Below, one piece after another: positions 39,176-50,900 of a stretch of 64,000 nucleotides of DNA. Under the pieces are notes generated by a model. That model was not told the origin of the DNA and searched no databases. It saw nothing but the letters and a program-made list of their open reading frames with translations. Position 1 is the stretch's first letter, and every line of letters starts with the position of its first letter. Origin of the DNA: Sympetrum striolatum (lineage: Eukaryota > Arthropoda > Insecta > Odonata > Libellulidae); contig OX388345.1 of the NCBI GenBank assembly GCA_947579665.1, positions 35,741,849-35,805,848 on the forward strand, read 5' to 3'. A program made the translations under genes and the position numbers.

Positions 39176-39809
39176 TATAGATAGTAACTAACGTGCAGAG
39201 CTGCTTCTTTGCTGATTAGACGTATTTCGACTATTCTTCGAGTGAGCGCCGCTTCAGAAAGCCCTCAATAATTCATCTCGACCGAAAAATCTTAATGGAA
39301 GATCTCTCCTCACGTAATTCTCGCCAGACTTTCGTTGAGAACAACCATTCAGAACGAGAAAATTACCTAGGACGCTAAATGCTCATCTGAAACGACTGTT
39401 ATTTTCCAAGTCGCTCCTTCTCCCACCGAAAAGAAGCTTAAAGATCTTAAAACGGCCTCGTTTTGGGGCGACGGAACCATCAACCGGCGGCGATGACGAA
39501 AATTACGCTGTGTGGAAAGCAATTGCAGACGGGGCCGTAACTTGAAAGAGAATACTCGAATTCATAACTCTCGTCAAGAAGAGGAAGTCAAGCTTATGCA
39601 GAAGGGAATTTCGAAGATGGAAATGGAGGATGGAACCTTTCAGTGGCTCTGAAATCATAATGCGTTCCGAAACTGTAACAATGCGGAATTTATTCCTCAT
39701 TCTGCATGAACAATGTCATCTCTTAGCAGGCCAACTTTCAGATTCGGACAGCAAAAAGTAAATGCATTTCCTAAAAACGAAAAACATAAAATATTCCATA
39801 TCGATAAAA
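39176..39809. other. Intergenic
   Basis: Moderately GC-rich at 39400-39650, no gene recognised. Confidence 0.35.
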
Positions 39810-40055
39810 AGTCTTGATCGTGGCTGTGATGAAATGAAAGCTACTGAGGTATGAGAGGAAAATTGCACTGATCTTTCCTTACGGAGTGACAACAAAGTGT
39901 TACTAGTAGAGTCATTGTGCTTCACTTGCGTGGACATGTTCCGCTTATAGCATTTTTGCTCAGTGAGGAAAGCAATGGCAAACTACCTCACTCCCCATCC
40001 TGCCTAGTAAACCTCATTCTCCAGCTATCCTTCGGGCAGAATACTTTTCATACAG
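39810..40055 (+). repeat. Interspersed repeat, copy 1
   Basis: Matches 44765-45050 in inverse orientation over about 240 bp at visibly high identity. Shared blocks include GGCTGTGATGAAATGAAAGC, TACTGAGGTATG, GAGTCATTGTGCTTCACTTG, TACCTCACTCC, CAGCCTAGTAAACC or CTGCCTAGTAAACC, and CCTTCGGG. Both copies have stops in all frames or only short frames, so it is probably a SINE or a non-coding part of a larger element. Confidence 0.65.
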
Positions 40056-43000
40056 ATTGATAAAGAAGTGACAACCAAGCAACGTTAGGAAATTTTTAAT
40101 ATTATCTAAAAAGTCCCATTGAGCGACGCAATATCTCAGTTAAGAGAGCGATTAATGTTTAATCCTCTTGTAAATTAAGCGGTGCTAAAACGATACATAA
40201 GGCACGCTAGTTGCGAACCACTGGCATAGAGGATACACTGCCTTGAAATTCTAAATGCCGTACCAACACTAAGCGAGGAATGGGATGGATACATGAAAAG
40301 AAAATGCGAATGGACAGGAGAACAATAAACAGTCGAAAGGTGTTCAAGAAACAAACTAGCCAAATTAGGATGACTACGTCTCCTGACTGTAAAGAGATGC
40401 GAGACTCATACTCCTTATTAACGACTGCAACGCTCGTCGCATATGAAACAGAATCATATAAGCATCGATGAAATTCTTACTTGGTAGGCCAAACGAAAAA
40501 CAAGGAGTGGCGAGGAGAAGCAGGCAGAGAAGCCAATTTTATTGAAGAAATCATCAATCAATTTAAACTATTAATTCTTGAGGTCGTCATATTAAACAGA
40601 GGCGAGAAAAATATGTATCGGCGAATCTCTTTCTTAAGATTTTACATGTGACAACAAAGTTAGCTTTTATCAGGAATACATTCGCCTAAATGGGGAAGTT
40701 CATGTAATCCCAAGGAGTTTCAATACTCATATGATTAACGAGGTATTTCCAAGACTTCGATGTCCAAAAGAAGGGAATGAGCAATTTTTTTATGACATTT
40801 AGGGTTAAGATTTCTGTTTTCATATACGTTTATATTCGAAGAAAATTTAAATTTTCTGCGTGCTGCATTTCGTGAAAAATATAACATTAAAGGAGACAAA
40901 CTCATCGCTAAACAAGTCAAAATTAATCGTCAAAAATACCTGTATAGCTGTTGATTTAAAAATCAATCGTCCAAATAAGTCTGTTACTAGGGTGGGTCGT
41001 TCTTCCACTTTTTTCTGATCGATATATAATACCCGGCAAAAGTGGCCCATCCACATTGATAATACAGATGTGATTTTTTTGTCTCAATGTTTCGAAATTT
41101 CGACAAAAACCCACAATTGTGAATAATTTTACTTCGGTTAAAGCAAATATTTTTTTCGATAACGAGATGTCGCTTGCGATGAAAACTAACATTCGAGCCT
41201 CAATATGCCACTTATACGCCTCTGGAGGGATCAGAGATACCTCCAATGGGACCAGAAAAGGAGGCAAATCCAGTAGAATTAAGCTGATTTGTAGCTCCTT
41301 CCGTCTTCGTCAATTCCTTCACTTGGTGGCTCGTAACGGTAGGAAAGCATACGTAGTTACGCACCTATTTAATACAATTAATATCTTATCTGTGGTATAA
41401 AAATATTAATATCATATCTTAGAGTACATAATGACCCAACTCAAAGCCGATGAATTTGATGTTCTTGATATTGAAAAAAAGATCACCAATATTGGTTGGA
41501 AGGATAGATCCTTCGAATTTTAGAGATATTAACTATAGATAACCTATGAAACCTACAAACCGTAGAACCATCATGGAATGTGAAAGTGGCAAGGAACGGC
41601 CAGAAACAGCCCTCCTAAGAGCGGCTGGAAGTAACCGGCCCTGGCGACCATAGCTATTATCGGAGAAGATGGTTGAAGAACGACGAGGAGCCGTTGAGTG
41701 AGGAGACCCGAGAAAGTAAAGAGCAAGGTGAGTTGGAACGTTTTCATGAGGCAGTAAAGGGGATGGAAAGGGGAAATTAAGCGTGGGAGGATAGCCTGAT
41801 CAAGGGAGAGAGAAAAGTCAGGAGTCGAAGGGACCTCCGCCATCCCGACCGAAAATAACGACCCCCTTCCCTTTCCTGGGGCACCTGCCCTTCAAGTAGA
41901 TAAAAGGGGAGAGAGGGGAAGAGATTTGGGGAGGCCGCCCGGGCAGCGACGACGCAACCCTCTACGCAACGGCCTCCCCCGAGTCTCATTGACTGCGGAG
42001 GCTTTTATTCTCCCCTCTTCATCCCTGATTATCCGCGGGGATTCGACGAGATAAGCTGTGCGTGCACACGGTTGCGGTAGGAGGGGGTAGGATGTGGACC
42101 GGACGAGTTTTGTTAGCCGTTCTAATCAAGTGAAATGGTAGTGTTACGCGTGGATTACTCACGACTAAAGCGGAGCTGAAGGAATTTGGTCGCGAATTCG
42201 AAGGAATGCGCCTTTGCTTCTGATCCGCACATCGATTGAGACAAAAATCGGACGCAGAAAAAAACTGAGGACCTTTTGAGAATGAAATTCAATAATATAA
42301 ATAAATAAATGGCTTTGAGAAGAAAATTCATTAAACCATTTTCCATAATCAACTATCCAATCCAATCAATTCCACTATCAAAAACGAATGTTCACTATCA
42401 ATACAATTTATATTGGAGACGCTAATAATCATACCATTACATATTTTTTATATCTGTGTTGGATTAGTTGGATAAATTACAAGTTTTACTTCTAAAAATA
42501 TTTCTAAAGCAACAGAGCATTCGACAAAACACGGAGGAAACGAATTTAATTTCAAAACTAACTGTTGCTTAGAGTGATAAAAAAGCTACAACCTGTAAAA
42601 AAACTATTTTCCAAGCATCAAAGAAAAAGCATTTAATTAATTTTAATATAATGGTCCTCACATGATCAAATCCAATATGTTACTATCAAAAATAAATAAA
42701 AGATATAATTTCCAGTTAACGTCACATGTAGCGCTGCTGATTCCATAAATATCAAAAGAGAACAGTAATTATCATCTTGAAATAAATAAACTTTGTAGCT
42801 TCCACAACATACAAAGTAAATTTATTTCAAGATGGTTACATCACCTTTCCACGAAGTGTAGATTGAACATATTAATTTTATCTTAGAACAGTGGAATGGA
42901 CAGTTATGCTGGAAACAATTCTAAATTTTCTAGAAAAGTGAATATTTCTGAATGAATTTTATTCAACAAAATATAAATAAGAATGATGTATTTTATTCCT

Positions 43001-43504
43001 GAAATATTGACTTACATTCGATGCACTTACTATCCAGCATTTTTTACTAATATTGCATGGGATAAAAAAGGTGGTTTTAACACATAAATGGTGGTCTTCA
43101 GCAACAAAAACATCGTATATAGAATGTGATCTATCTAAGTCTCTGATATAATCTGGGAGAAAATTTTTCAATAATAGAGTTTGTAAAATTCATCGAAAAG
43201 TAACATTTAACTTGCTTATACTTCCTAACTTACAGATACAATTTCCCAGGCGAAGAAATATTCTCAAATATTCACTTAATTTACATCAAGAAATTTTCAC
43301 GTGAAAACTTTCTGAGCAGTAAAAAGTCATCGTTAAAAAAATTGACGTTAAAGACTGACGTAATCGATGAAAGCGAGCAACTCGTGCAAACTCAAGACAT
43401 ATCAGTCGAACAATCTTCTATGACATTTTAATCCAATTAAGGTCCCTTAATCTCTTCGGATCGGGGCATGCAATCAAACTAGGCAGCAAGAGTATTACAA
43501 AAGG
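40056..43504. other. Intergenic; island 41560-42130 and a hairpin
   Basis: The GC-richer island 41560-42130 has no recognisable coding content. A short open frame 41431-41523 (30 residues, acidic and lysine-rich) is unrecognised. A hairpin at 42773-42834 has 25 bp arms (CATCTTGAAATAAATAAACT and its near mirror) and a 12-base spacer. Confidence 0.35.
42773..42834. repeat. Short perfect-like hairpin
   Basis: CATCTTGAAATAAATAAACT followed by TTGTA, a 12-base loop, then TACAAAGTAAATTTATTTCA and AGATG. The arms pair with one or two mismatches. Could be a small foldback insertion. Confidence 0.6.
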
Positions 43505-43625
43505 AAAGGCGGGAGTAAAAAGAATTGCCGATCGAGCAGCAGCTAAGTCTCCTTATAAAGGTCCATAGTTCGAATCCGGCCAGAGTACTGCAGTCTTTAT
43601 CCATAAAACAACCCGGATAGATTCA
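43505..43625 (+). mobile_element. tRNA-derived SINE-like fragment
   Basis: GCAGCTAAGTCTCCTTATAA, a damaged anticodon-arm region, leads to AGTTCGAATCCGGCCAGAG, a good B-box with T stem. The 5' acceptor side does not pair, so it is not a tRNA gene. Confidence 0.4.
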
Positions 43626-44764
43626 AGAGATAATGACACACTTACGACAACCTAATTAATTACGAAAATGCATGCTTTCGGCGGTGAATATCAGTTATAT
43701 TGGTGCCGTTACTTTCATGAGATAATGAATGATACAGTAGCGTAGTAAAAAAGCGGATTCTTCTGTCTCTCGTAATTGACCTGATGATTCTGTTAGCTTC
43801 GAGCGTACAAAGAAAAACCGTTATAATTCGTTCTTGAAACCTTGCTGAGCTGTCGCGTATGCTAACACTTTGATCGATGCCAAAGGTAGGTGAGGTTTTC
43901 ATTAGCCGTTCTTAATTTCCTTGCGCGTTAAGATAAGTTTCCTTTGCCCCCTTTTCCAAGCCTTAGTTATGGTAATTTGAACTTTCTAATTTTAAATTTT
44001 TTCTCTTCACTTACTTGCTGTAATGAAATCCGAATTCGAGTCTACGAGGCATTGATGTTACACTACTTCTCTTTCCTACTGAAAGTAACATTCCTATTTG
44101 TCAATTTTCTGATGAAGCTATGAAAGTGATGAATGTTACTCGTACTTACTATAGAGGGTAATTAAGTCTTGTCAGTATGATCAGATAGATGGTGATGGAA
44201 GGAAAATAGAATATGTTTTCGAAGAAGTAAAAAAGATCGGTCGATATTTACTTCGATTGATTTACCAGTGAAATATGAGGCAATATTTGATACAGGGAAT
44301 CAAGGTAATTTTCCTTTATTTTATTATTATTAGTCTCTGAAACGTTACATAGAGGCTATATAAGAACTACGTGATTGTAGGCTAACTAGACTAGACAGTA
44401 AAGCTACTAATTAAAACCTAAGTAACTGTATCTATTGAGTTGATGTTGTCAATAAAACTTTTGAATTGGATAGGAATATAATGTTAAAACTGTAATAGGA
44501 AACTATAACGAATGTATTGTCTTGCAACTGTAATAAATGTATAAAAGTTTTGCATATACGTTATTGAGAATTTGGGTAATGAATAATGGTGATGAGGTGA
44601 CATTAATGGAATGTGATATATATGCCTAATATGTGATGTGAAGTACAATTGATTAAAGGGTTGATTAGTTTTAATGACTTTTCCTATGTATACATTTTTA
44701 TGTCACTGGACCAATGAATTTATTATGATTATTATGTTGATTTGCTTAGAAGCCTGTCTTTAAA
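43626..44764. other. Intergenic
   Basis: AT-rich, no features recognised. Confidence 0.4.
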
Positions 44765-45050
44765 GTATTCATCCCGAAGGCCGTTTGTTACCTCACCCCC
44801 TCTGACATATGCTACTAACAGCTTGTAAAAAGGAATGTGGTTTACTAGGCTGGATGAGGAGTGAGGTACCCTTGCATTCCTCACTCAGCCAGAATGTCGG
44901 AACATGACAACGCAAGTGAAGCACAATGACTCTATGAGTAACACTTTTCTTGTCAGTCCATAAGGAGAGACCATGGGTAGTGCAATCATTCACGCATACC
45001 TCAGTAGCTTTCATTTCATCACAGCCATGATCAAGACTGAGACAAAAGTA
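44765..45050 (-). repeat. Interspersed repeat, copy 2
   Basis: Inverted relative to copy 1 at 39810-40055. This copy retains CCCGAAGGCCGTTTGTTACC and a cleaner TCATTTCATCACAGCCATGA block. The two copies lie about 5 kb apart in opposite orientation, so they could pair and mediate inversion of the interval; that is inference. Confidence 0.65.
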
Positions 45051-46479
45051 TTTAAAAGATACATTTTTCTCTATCCTGCACCAAAGTAGAAACCAAGAAG
45101 AACTGAAACGAAACTTCAAATCTGTGATAATTTGCTTCTAAGTATCCACCTCTCAAGCGGAAGACCCGGATTCGATTACCGGCAGACATTTTCCCTACCG
45201 TCCACTCGTAAACCGAAAAATGGGAGAGGACAAAGGAGAGAGAAGGAGCGACGACATACAGAGAACGAAATCTTCCATCCTGAAGGGAATAAAATTACAG
45301 CGCAGCATCGAAAGGAACATGACTGTAAATACGGTGGGTTTCCACGGGAAAATCCTCTTTTCAATCTCGGTGATCTCCCGCCAATTACCGGAGCATCCTT
45401 GACGAATCTCGGGCCGGCAACCTCCCCATCGCATTCCGAGCGCCTCTTTTGTGTACTCGCATCCTTCGCCGTCGTCTCTAGCACGACCGACCGGCCGATT
45501 CTCCCGCCCTGCATCCCTCGCCTCTCCATCAGCACACGCAACCCCATCATTCCGCATCAAATACCACCTGTCCAAGCTTCCTTCGTAATCCATGGGCACT
45601 TCTACTTCGAAAAGATCGGCTCGAGCTCGAAAATAAAATCAAGAGGATCGAAAGCGAATTTCCTCCGAGTCTGTCCGTAAGAAATGCGGTTACAAAACCA
45701 GCTGCCATATCCTCTTGGGTCAAAAAAAGTTCAAAATAAACCCGATGCTTCCATTCCTCCATTTATAACGGAATCTAAAACTTTTAAAACCGCTAAAAAT
45801 ATAACAATATGGTAGAAGAAAGGGTACCATTATATAAACACCTTATTCGTGGCAAATATGAATAAACAAATCGGGTACTAAAGTAAGGAGTTTGCGCAGA
45901 GTGAATATAATACACGGGATGAAATAAAAAAGAATTCTACCGGGTTAACTCATAATCCTAAAATTTACCGAAGCATAAAAATGTTGTAAAAGCCCGCTAT
46001 TACATCCGTCAAGATTTTATTTACGCGGACTAAAAAATAAAAATCCCTTAACAGGTAAGAGCGATGCTAACCCCAGGTTCCGTTGACCCCAAACGCTCAA
46101 CTCTCGGAAACTTTTGAAAAGAAAAATAGATAAATAAAACTTCCGAAATCTCAACGAGATGAAGCGCGCTCCTCTATTTCGATATTTTTCCAAAGAAAAG
46201 GTAACAAAATTTTGACTTTCCACAAACTTTGACCACAGTTTAAGTAAACGTCAACATAAGATGCATGGAAGAAGCATCCACCTGCGGTGACTCACCTGTA
46301 ACCAGTTTATCTCAGCAACCTGTCAGCTGGTGCTATCCACTTCCTGAACTATTATCCAACTTATCACTTCATATCGATAACTCACAACCGCAGCACACTC
46401 AGTCATTTCACATAATCATGAGAAAACCGCAGTTATCACGTGCCTCGACATCCTCACTCAAAAGTAAAACTCGTAATGC
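45051..46479. other. Intergenic with GC-richer island 45160-45700
   Basis: Long frames on both strands overlap here (plus 45132-45680, minus 45176-45599), none matching a known protein. A B-box-like GGATTCGATTACC at 45168 marks a partial tRNA-like insertion at the island edge. Confidence 0.35.
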
Positions 46480-46660
46480 TCACCGTAACATGGCGTTGTG
46501 ACAAAAACGAACCACGGAGCGAATCGGGCTTGGCGCCACCACCATGAAAGCGGCTGAACTACATCCTAGGCTTCCCGTTTATGCTCGAAGGAAGTTCTCA
46601 AAGCTGCCGTTAGAGTTAATAAGAAATGGCGGCTTCGTCGTTTAACTTTAATTGTAAGAC
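46480..46660. promoter_or_regulatory. CpG-rich patch upstream of the NSUN6 gene, possible promoter
   Basis: A compact CpG-containing stretch in AT-rich DNA includes GGCTTGGCGCCACCACCATG at 46526-46545 and AATGGCGGCTTCGTCG at 46625-46640, the latter followed by a donor-like GTAAGA at 46654. This could be a promoter with a 5' exon of the gene that starts at 47869, or of a minus-strand gene. I cannot place a TATA box or start site. Confidence 0.2.
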
Positions 46661-47868
46661 TAGTAATATTTAGCATAATTTTAATCACGCTAATTCTATC
46701 ATCATTATCATGCAATTGAATTGCAAAAGTGAATTGTGAGGGTTATTATAAAAAACTTATCTATTCATATCTGCTATCCTCAGAGGATTAATGTATATCC
46801 ACTTGTAGTTAACAAATTTCATAGCTCCAAGAGGTCCTAACAAAACTAATCTTCTAATTGTAATTATTTATAATTAAATTTTTCAATTAAGCGAAAATCT
46901 TACGAATTTCTATGTAAAAGAGTCTCCAAGAATTGACAGAATTTAAGGGATTTTCCTTTTAAATGAAGATTTGTAAAACCTTGTATCAACGGATTTCAAG
47001 AGTCATGAAATTTAATCCAAAGATTTTGTGGATACCCATCAGTAATAGATTAAATTTTACGATTAATGAGATACTTATTGGGGATAGCTTATTCCATTCA
47101 TTCCAATTTTTTTAAGTAAAGTAAGAGGACAGTGGGCATTAGTTTAAATATTAGATATCTTTATATACATAATACAATAGAGATTTTAAGATAAACAATA
47201 GAAGTCATTAACTACCTAATCTTAAATTAGGTTTTAAATTAATTCCCTCAGACAGTAATAATAACTTCAAATAACCCCGAATAACAATTTCAAATTTTCA
47301 ATAAATTCGCTGACAAGAGAAACTTGACCCTGAACATCTAACAAACATGAATATTCTAATTTATCAATATTGACCTCATTAATGTTACTCTTAAAAAGCT
47401 TCGGATACAATTTTTCAAATTTACAGATAAATTTATTCTATCTATTAAAACGTACCTTCATAATCTGAAATTGCACATTTGAAAGTGAAGGGTTGGACCG
47501 GCAAGAAGTTTCCACTGGAATCATGGTTAAACAAAATCGCAACGAAAACATATCAACAACGTGGGTTTGCGAAACTCACGTGTTTGTAAACAGTGGGATT
47601 CCTGCATCCCATACACATTGATCTATTACCGTTTCATATAGATTATAAGATGGTAGTATGAACTGACTTACTGTCAAAATTTCATTTGGTAAATTTCTAG
47701 TTCTGAAACTAGAAATATACCTTTCATTTTAAACTATTTATCCCATTTTATAATTAACTTTTACACTGAACCTATTTTTACATATGGTTACTCTTTATTT
47801 CACCTGGAAGTGTTCGTTTTCCTCAATTCGGTCTTAAAAGTTTGAGTTGAGATCCACTGATTGCCGCT

Positions 47869-47946
47869 ATGAATGAAAATAAGATGCCTTATTTTCACGA
47901 CCAAAAAGTCGTAAGTCATTTGAAGGATGTCTATTGGAGTTGCAAG
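47869..47946 (+). CDS. NSUN6: NSUN6 exon 1 (N-terminus, predicted)
   Basis: Encodes 26 residues from ATG 47869 to AAG followed by the donor GTAATC. It ends in phase 0, as the next exon requires (48071, acceptor TTTACTAG). The segment PYFHDQKVVSHLKD resembles the N-terminal region of NSUN6 that has a short proline-aromatic start and a helix. Similarity is weak, and the call rests mainly on phase, spacing (124 bp intron) and total length. An alternative is a start in another upstream exon. Confidence 0.6.
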
Positions 47947-50900
47947 GTAATCGTTGACCAAGTAGAAATAATTATGCCTGGGACATAATCTGTATGAACC
48001 GCAAAATTTCACTCCCTAATTTTAAACTATATCTCACGCTGCTAACTTTTTGTCATTACTAATTTACTAGACGCAATCTGATGAGAATGAAAATTGTTTT
48101 GAGAGCTACCTGGAGTGGTTGAACACAGCCCCAAAATGTTCGACTTTTCGAGTGAATGGTTCCATCGTAACTTCCCATGAAGCTAAGAATATGCTAGAGA
48201 AATTGCTGAGAGAGGTTTGCCTTCACATTTCTATTTAAATTTATGAAATATTGAACATACTCGAGTAATGTTACAGGCAATTTTATTTTGATTGTAGGAT
48301 GCTCGATATTGTAATGCTATTAACGTGCCAGACGTGGCTGTCCATCCTTTGATACCAGATCTATTAGTCATTGGATCTGTTAAAACTAGCTTTGGTAGAT
48401 CATGTCCTGTTCAATGTGAAGTGATAGTCGATTCAGTTTGTGGTGCAGCCGTGCTGAGAGGTGCTCATGTTTTTGCTCCAGGAGTTTTGGGAATGTCATC
48501 TGGTACACATAATTCTAAAACTTGATTTTTTCAGGAAGTGGTAAATAATTACTGACCACAAGAGCCATTTTTCAGACCTAAGGAAACGCGATTTAGTTGG
48601 TGTTTGGGCGGATCTTGATTCAGGCTGCCTGAGAGGGCTAAAGAAAGAGTATGAAGGTCGCAAAGTATACGTTGGCCATGGTATAGCCCTCATGACTAGA
48701 CGGGAGTTATTTGCAGAAAATAATCAAGTCAAGTATGCATTTTATGAATGAATTTTTAAAATCATGCTGGGCATCAAAAAATATAGTTATTTTAATCTTT
48801 CCAGTTTAGTAGAGATTTCAAGATGTTTAAATGTCAACTACTATTTTGGAATATATTTTGTCTAACGCACTTGTTCATCGAAAATCTAAGAAAATACTGA
48901 AAATTATTCAAATCAATCCAATCTAGCATCAAGATTTATAGTATATGTCCATGAAATCTACTTTCATTACACTGATGAACAAGCTCCAGATCTTACTTAC
49001 TTACCACTTAATAAATTTTCTTCACTGTAGAGAATAATTTTCATACAAGCGAGAATCTTTTAATATTATTGTTTGACTAACCTCACAGTCTTCTTCAGAA
49101 AAAATTGAGTCATTATCTTATCACTTTTCTGATTTGATTGACAGTGGTGTTGCCATTGAGATTACTTCTACTGCATCCGATTGTGTTACTTTGCCAATTG
49201 ATTGTGCAATATTGAGAAGTTCGCCATCTCCGGTACTTCTGCAAAATCTCCCCTCAGTCCTATGCGGATGGGCATTGAATCCACAACCAGGCCAGCTAGT
49301 TCTCGATGCTTGTGCAGCTCCTGGTAACAAAACCACCCATCTTGCTGCACTAATGAAGAATGAGGTAAAAGTATCAAAATACTGTAGGCTTTATCCCATG
49401 CTGATTTTCTGCTATTAATTGTTTTTATGCATTCATAATTATGAATGGCCTGCTTCAATTGTTATTAATTTCAAAAGAACGGTCTGAAAGGCTATGAAGT
49501 CAGTTGTAAGAGGTCCTCATTTTATTTTCTCAAAAATCATTATCCTTAATTTCTATTGACATGTTAAATTCCTATCCTTCAGGGTCTCATCGTAGCACTT
49601 GACAAGATAGCTTCAAAAATTGGTTTGATAGAGCAGAACTGCTCTAAAATGTCAGCTACAAACGTCAAAGTATATGCATATGATACCACTAAGGCAGTGA
49701 TTGAACCTAAGGAAGCTGTAGATTCTGTATCTCCATTTAAAGATCCTCCACCATACTTCCCAAACACGTTTGATAAAGTACTGCTAGATGTCCCATGCAG
49801 TGCCTTAGGACAACGGCCACAGCTAGCCAATAAAATAAAGTTATCGCAGCTGAAATCATATCCTGTTCTTCAGAAACGTCTTTTCAAAAGTGTAAGTCAA
49901 GGTGTTAAACAATTAGAATTTCATTTATATTGATTGTGTACTTTGCAAATTATTTACACATGCACACATTAATTCAGGTTCTTTGAATTTTGACAGCTGT
50001 TAGTGTAATTTCACAAATAGGTATTAAAATCATAATCTTAGAAAAATACAAAACAATTTATTGAAATTAAAACACTTGTACAATAAATTCTTTTGTATGA
50101 TGGAATTACACCTAATATCATTTAAGCAGTCTGATTTCAAATAAAACATTTTATTGTAAAGTATTTATTTGAATTTTGATTCATAACTAAATCAATTAGA
50201 AATTATGCCTTTTCTTAGCATTTAGTATTTTACAATTATTTTTTCATGGATCACTCTTTATCCTTCTGCAGAGCACATTTAACCCTGAGCTATAGCATCA
50301 TAGGTATGCACACAAGTTATTGCAGTAGTCTATCAATTTTGCCCTCTGTCATTCCAATTCCTGAATCTGAACTCCCACCTTTTCACAATCTTTACCTTTT
50401 TCAAAGCCTGTACTCAAATGTTCCGTAGAGATTATATTTTTCGTCCCTTTTACACTACCAAATCACCAACTGTTCACATTCACTAAGATTTGCTCATCCT
50501 CTCTGTACTTCTTTGCAGGAAATTACACACGACTATCAAAATGTTCCTTTCTTAGCCTTAGTTTCTTCTGCCTTAACTTAGTCAATTATTTACTCTGTTG
50601 CTATCTCTACTTGTCCTATTTTCTTGTAGAATACAAATACAGCATCTGTATGACTATTATCTCCCCTCAGAAAAGTACTAACTTAACTTGACCAAAATTT
50701 TCCTTCATCTATCTGAATTCATCTACTGTCCTTCATTGAGCCCTAATATGTTATTGATTTTCCTCTTCGTTTTTACCTCCATGCATACCAACATCACTTT
50801 TTTTATTGATCCCATAATTAGCCCCAGCCTTAATTTTCCTGCCCATTTTTTTTCTTGTTATTTCCATATTAAGTATTTCAACGAATATAACTTGGATGGG

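Noticed and set aside
45158..45186. Possible tRNA or SINE at GGATTCGATTACC
   Set aside because: Only the T-arm side is visible; too little for a call.
45132..45680. 182-codon plus-strand ORF
   Set aside because: It begins inside a tRNA-like insertion and overlaps equally long frames on the other strand in a GC-richer island. No known domain, so composition explains it.
46626..46653. ATGGCGGCTTCGTCG as the true first exon of NSUN6
   Set aside because: It would end in phase 1, and no acceptor or in-frame link to 47869 was found; there is an in-frame stop at 47848. Kept only as a possible promoter region.
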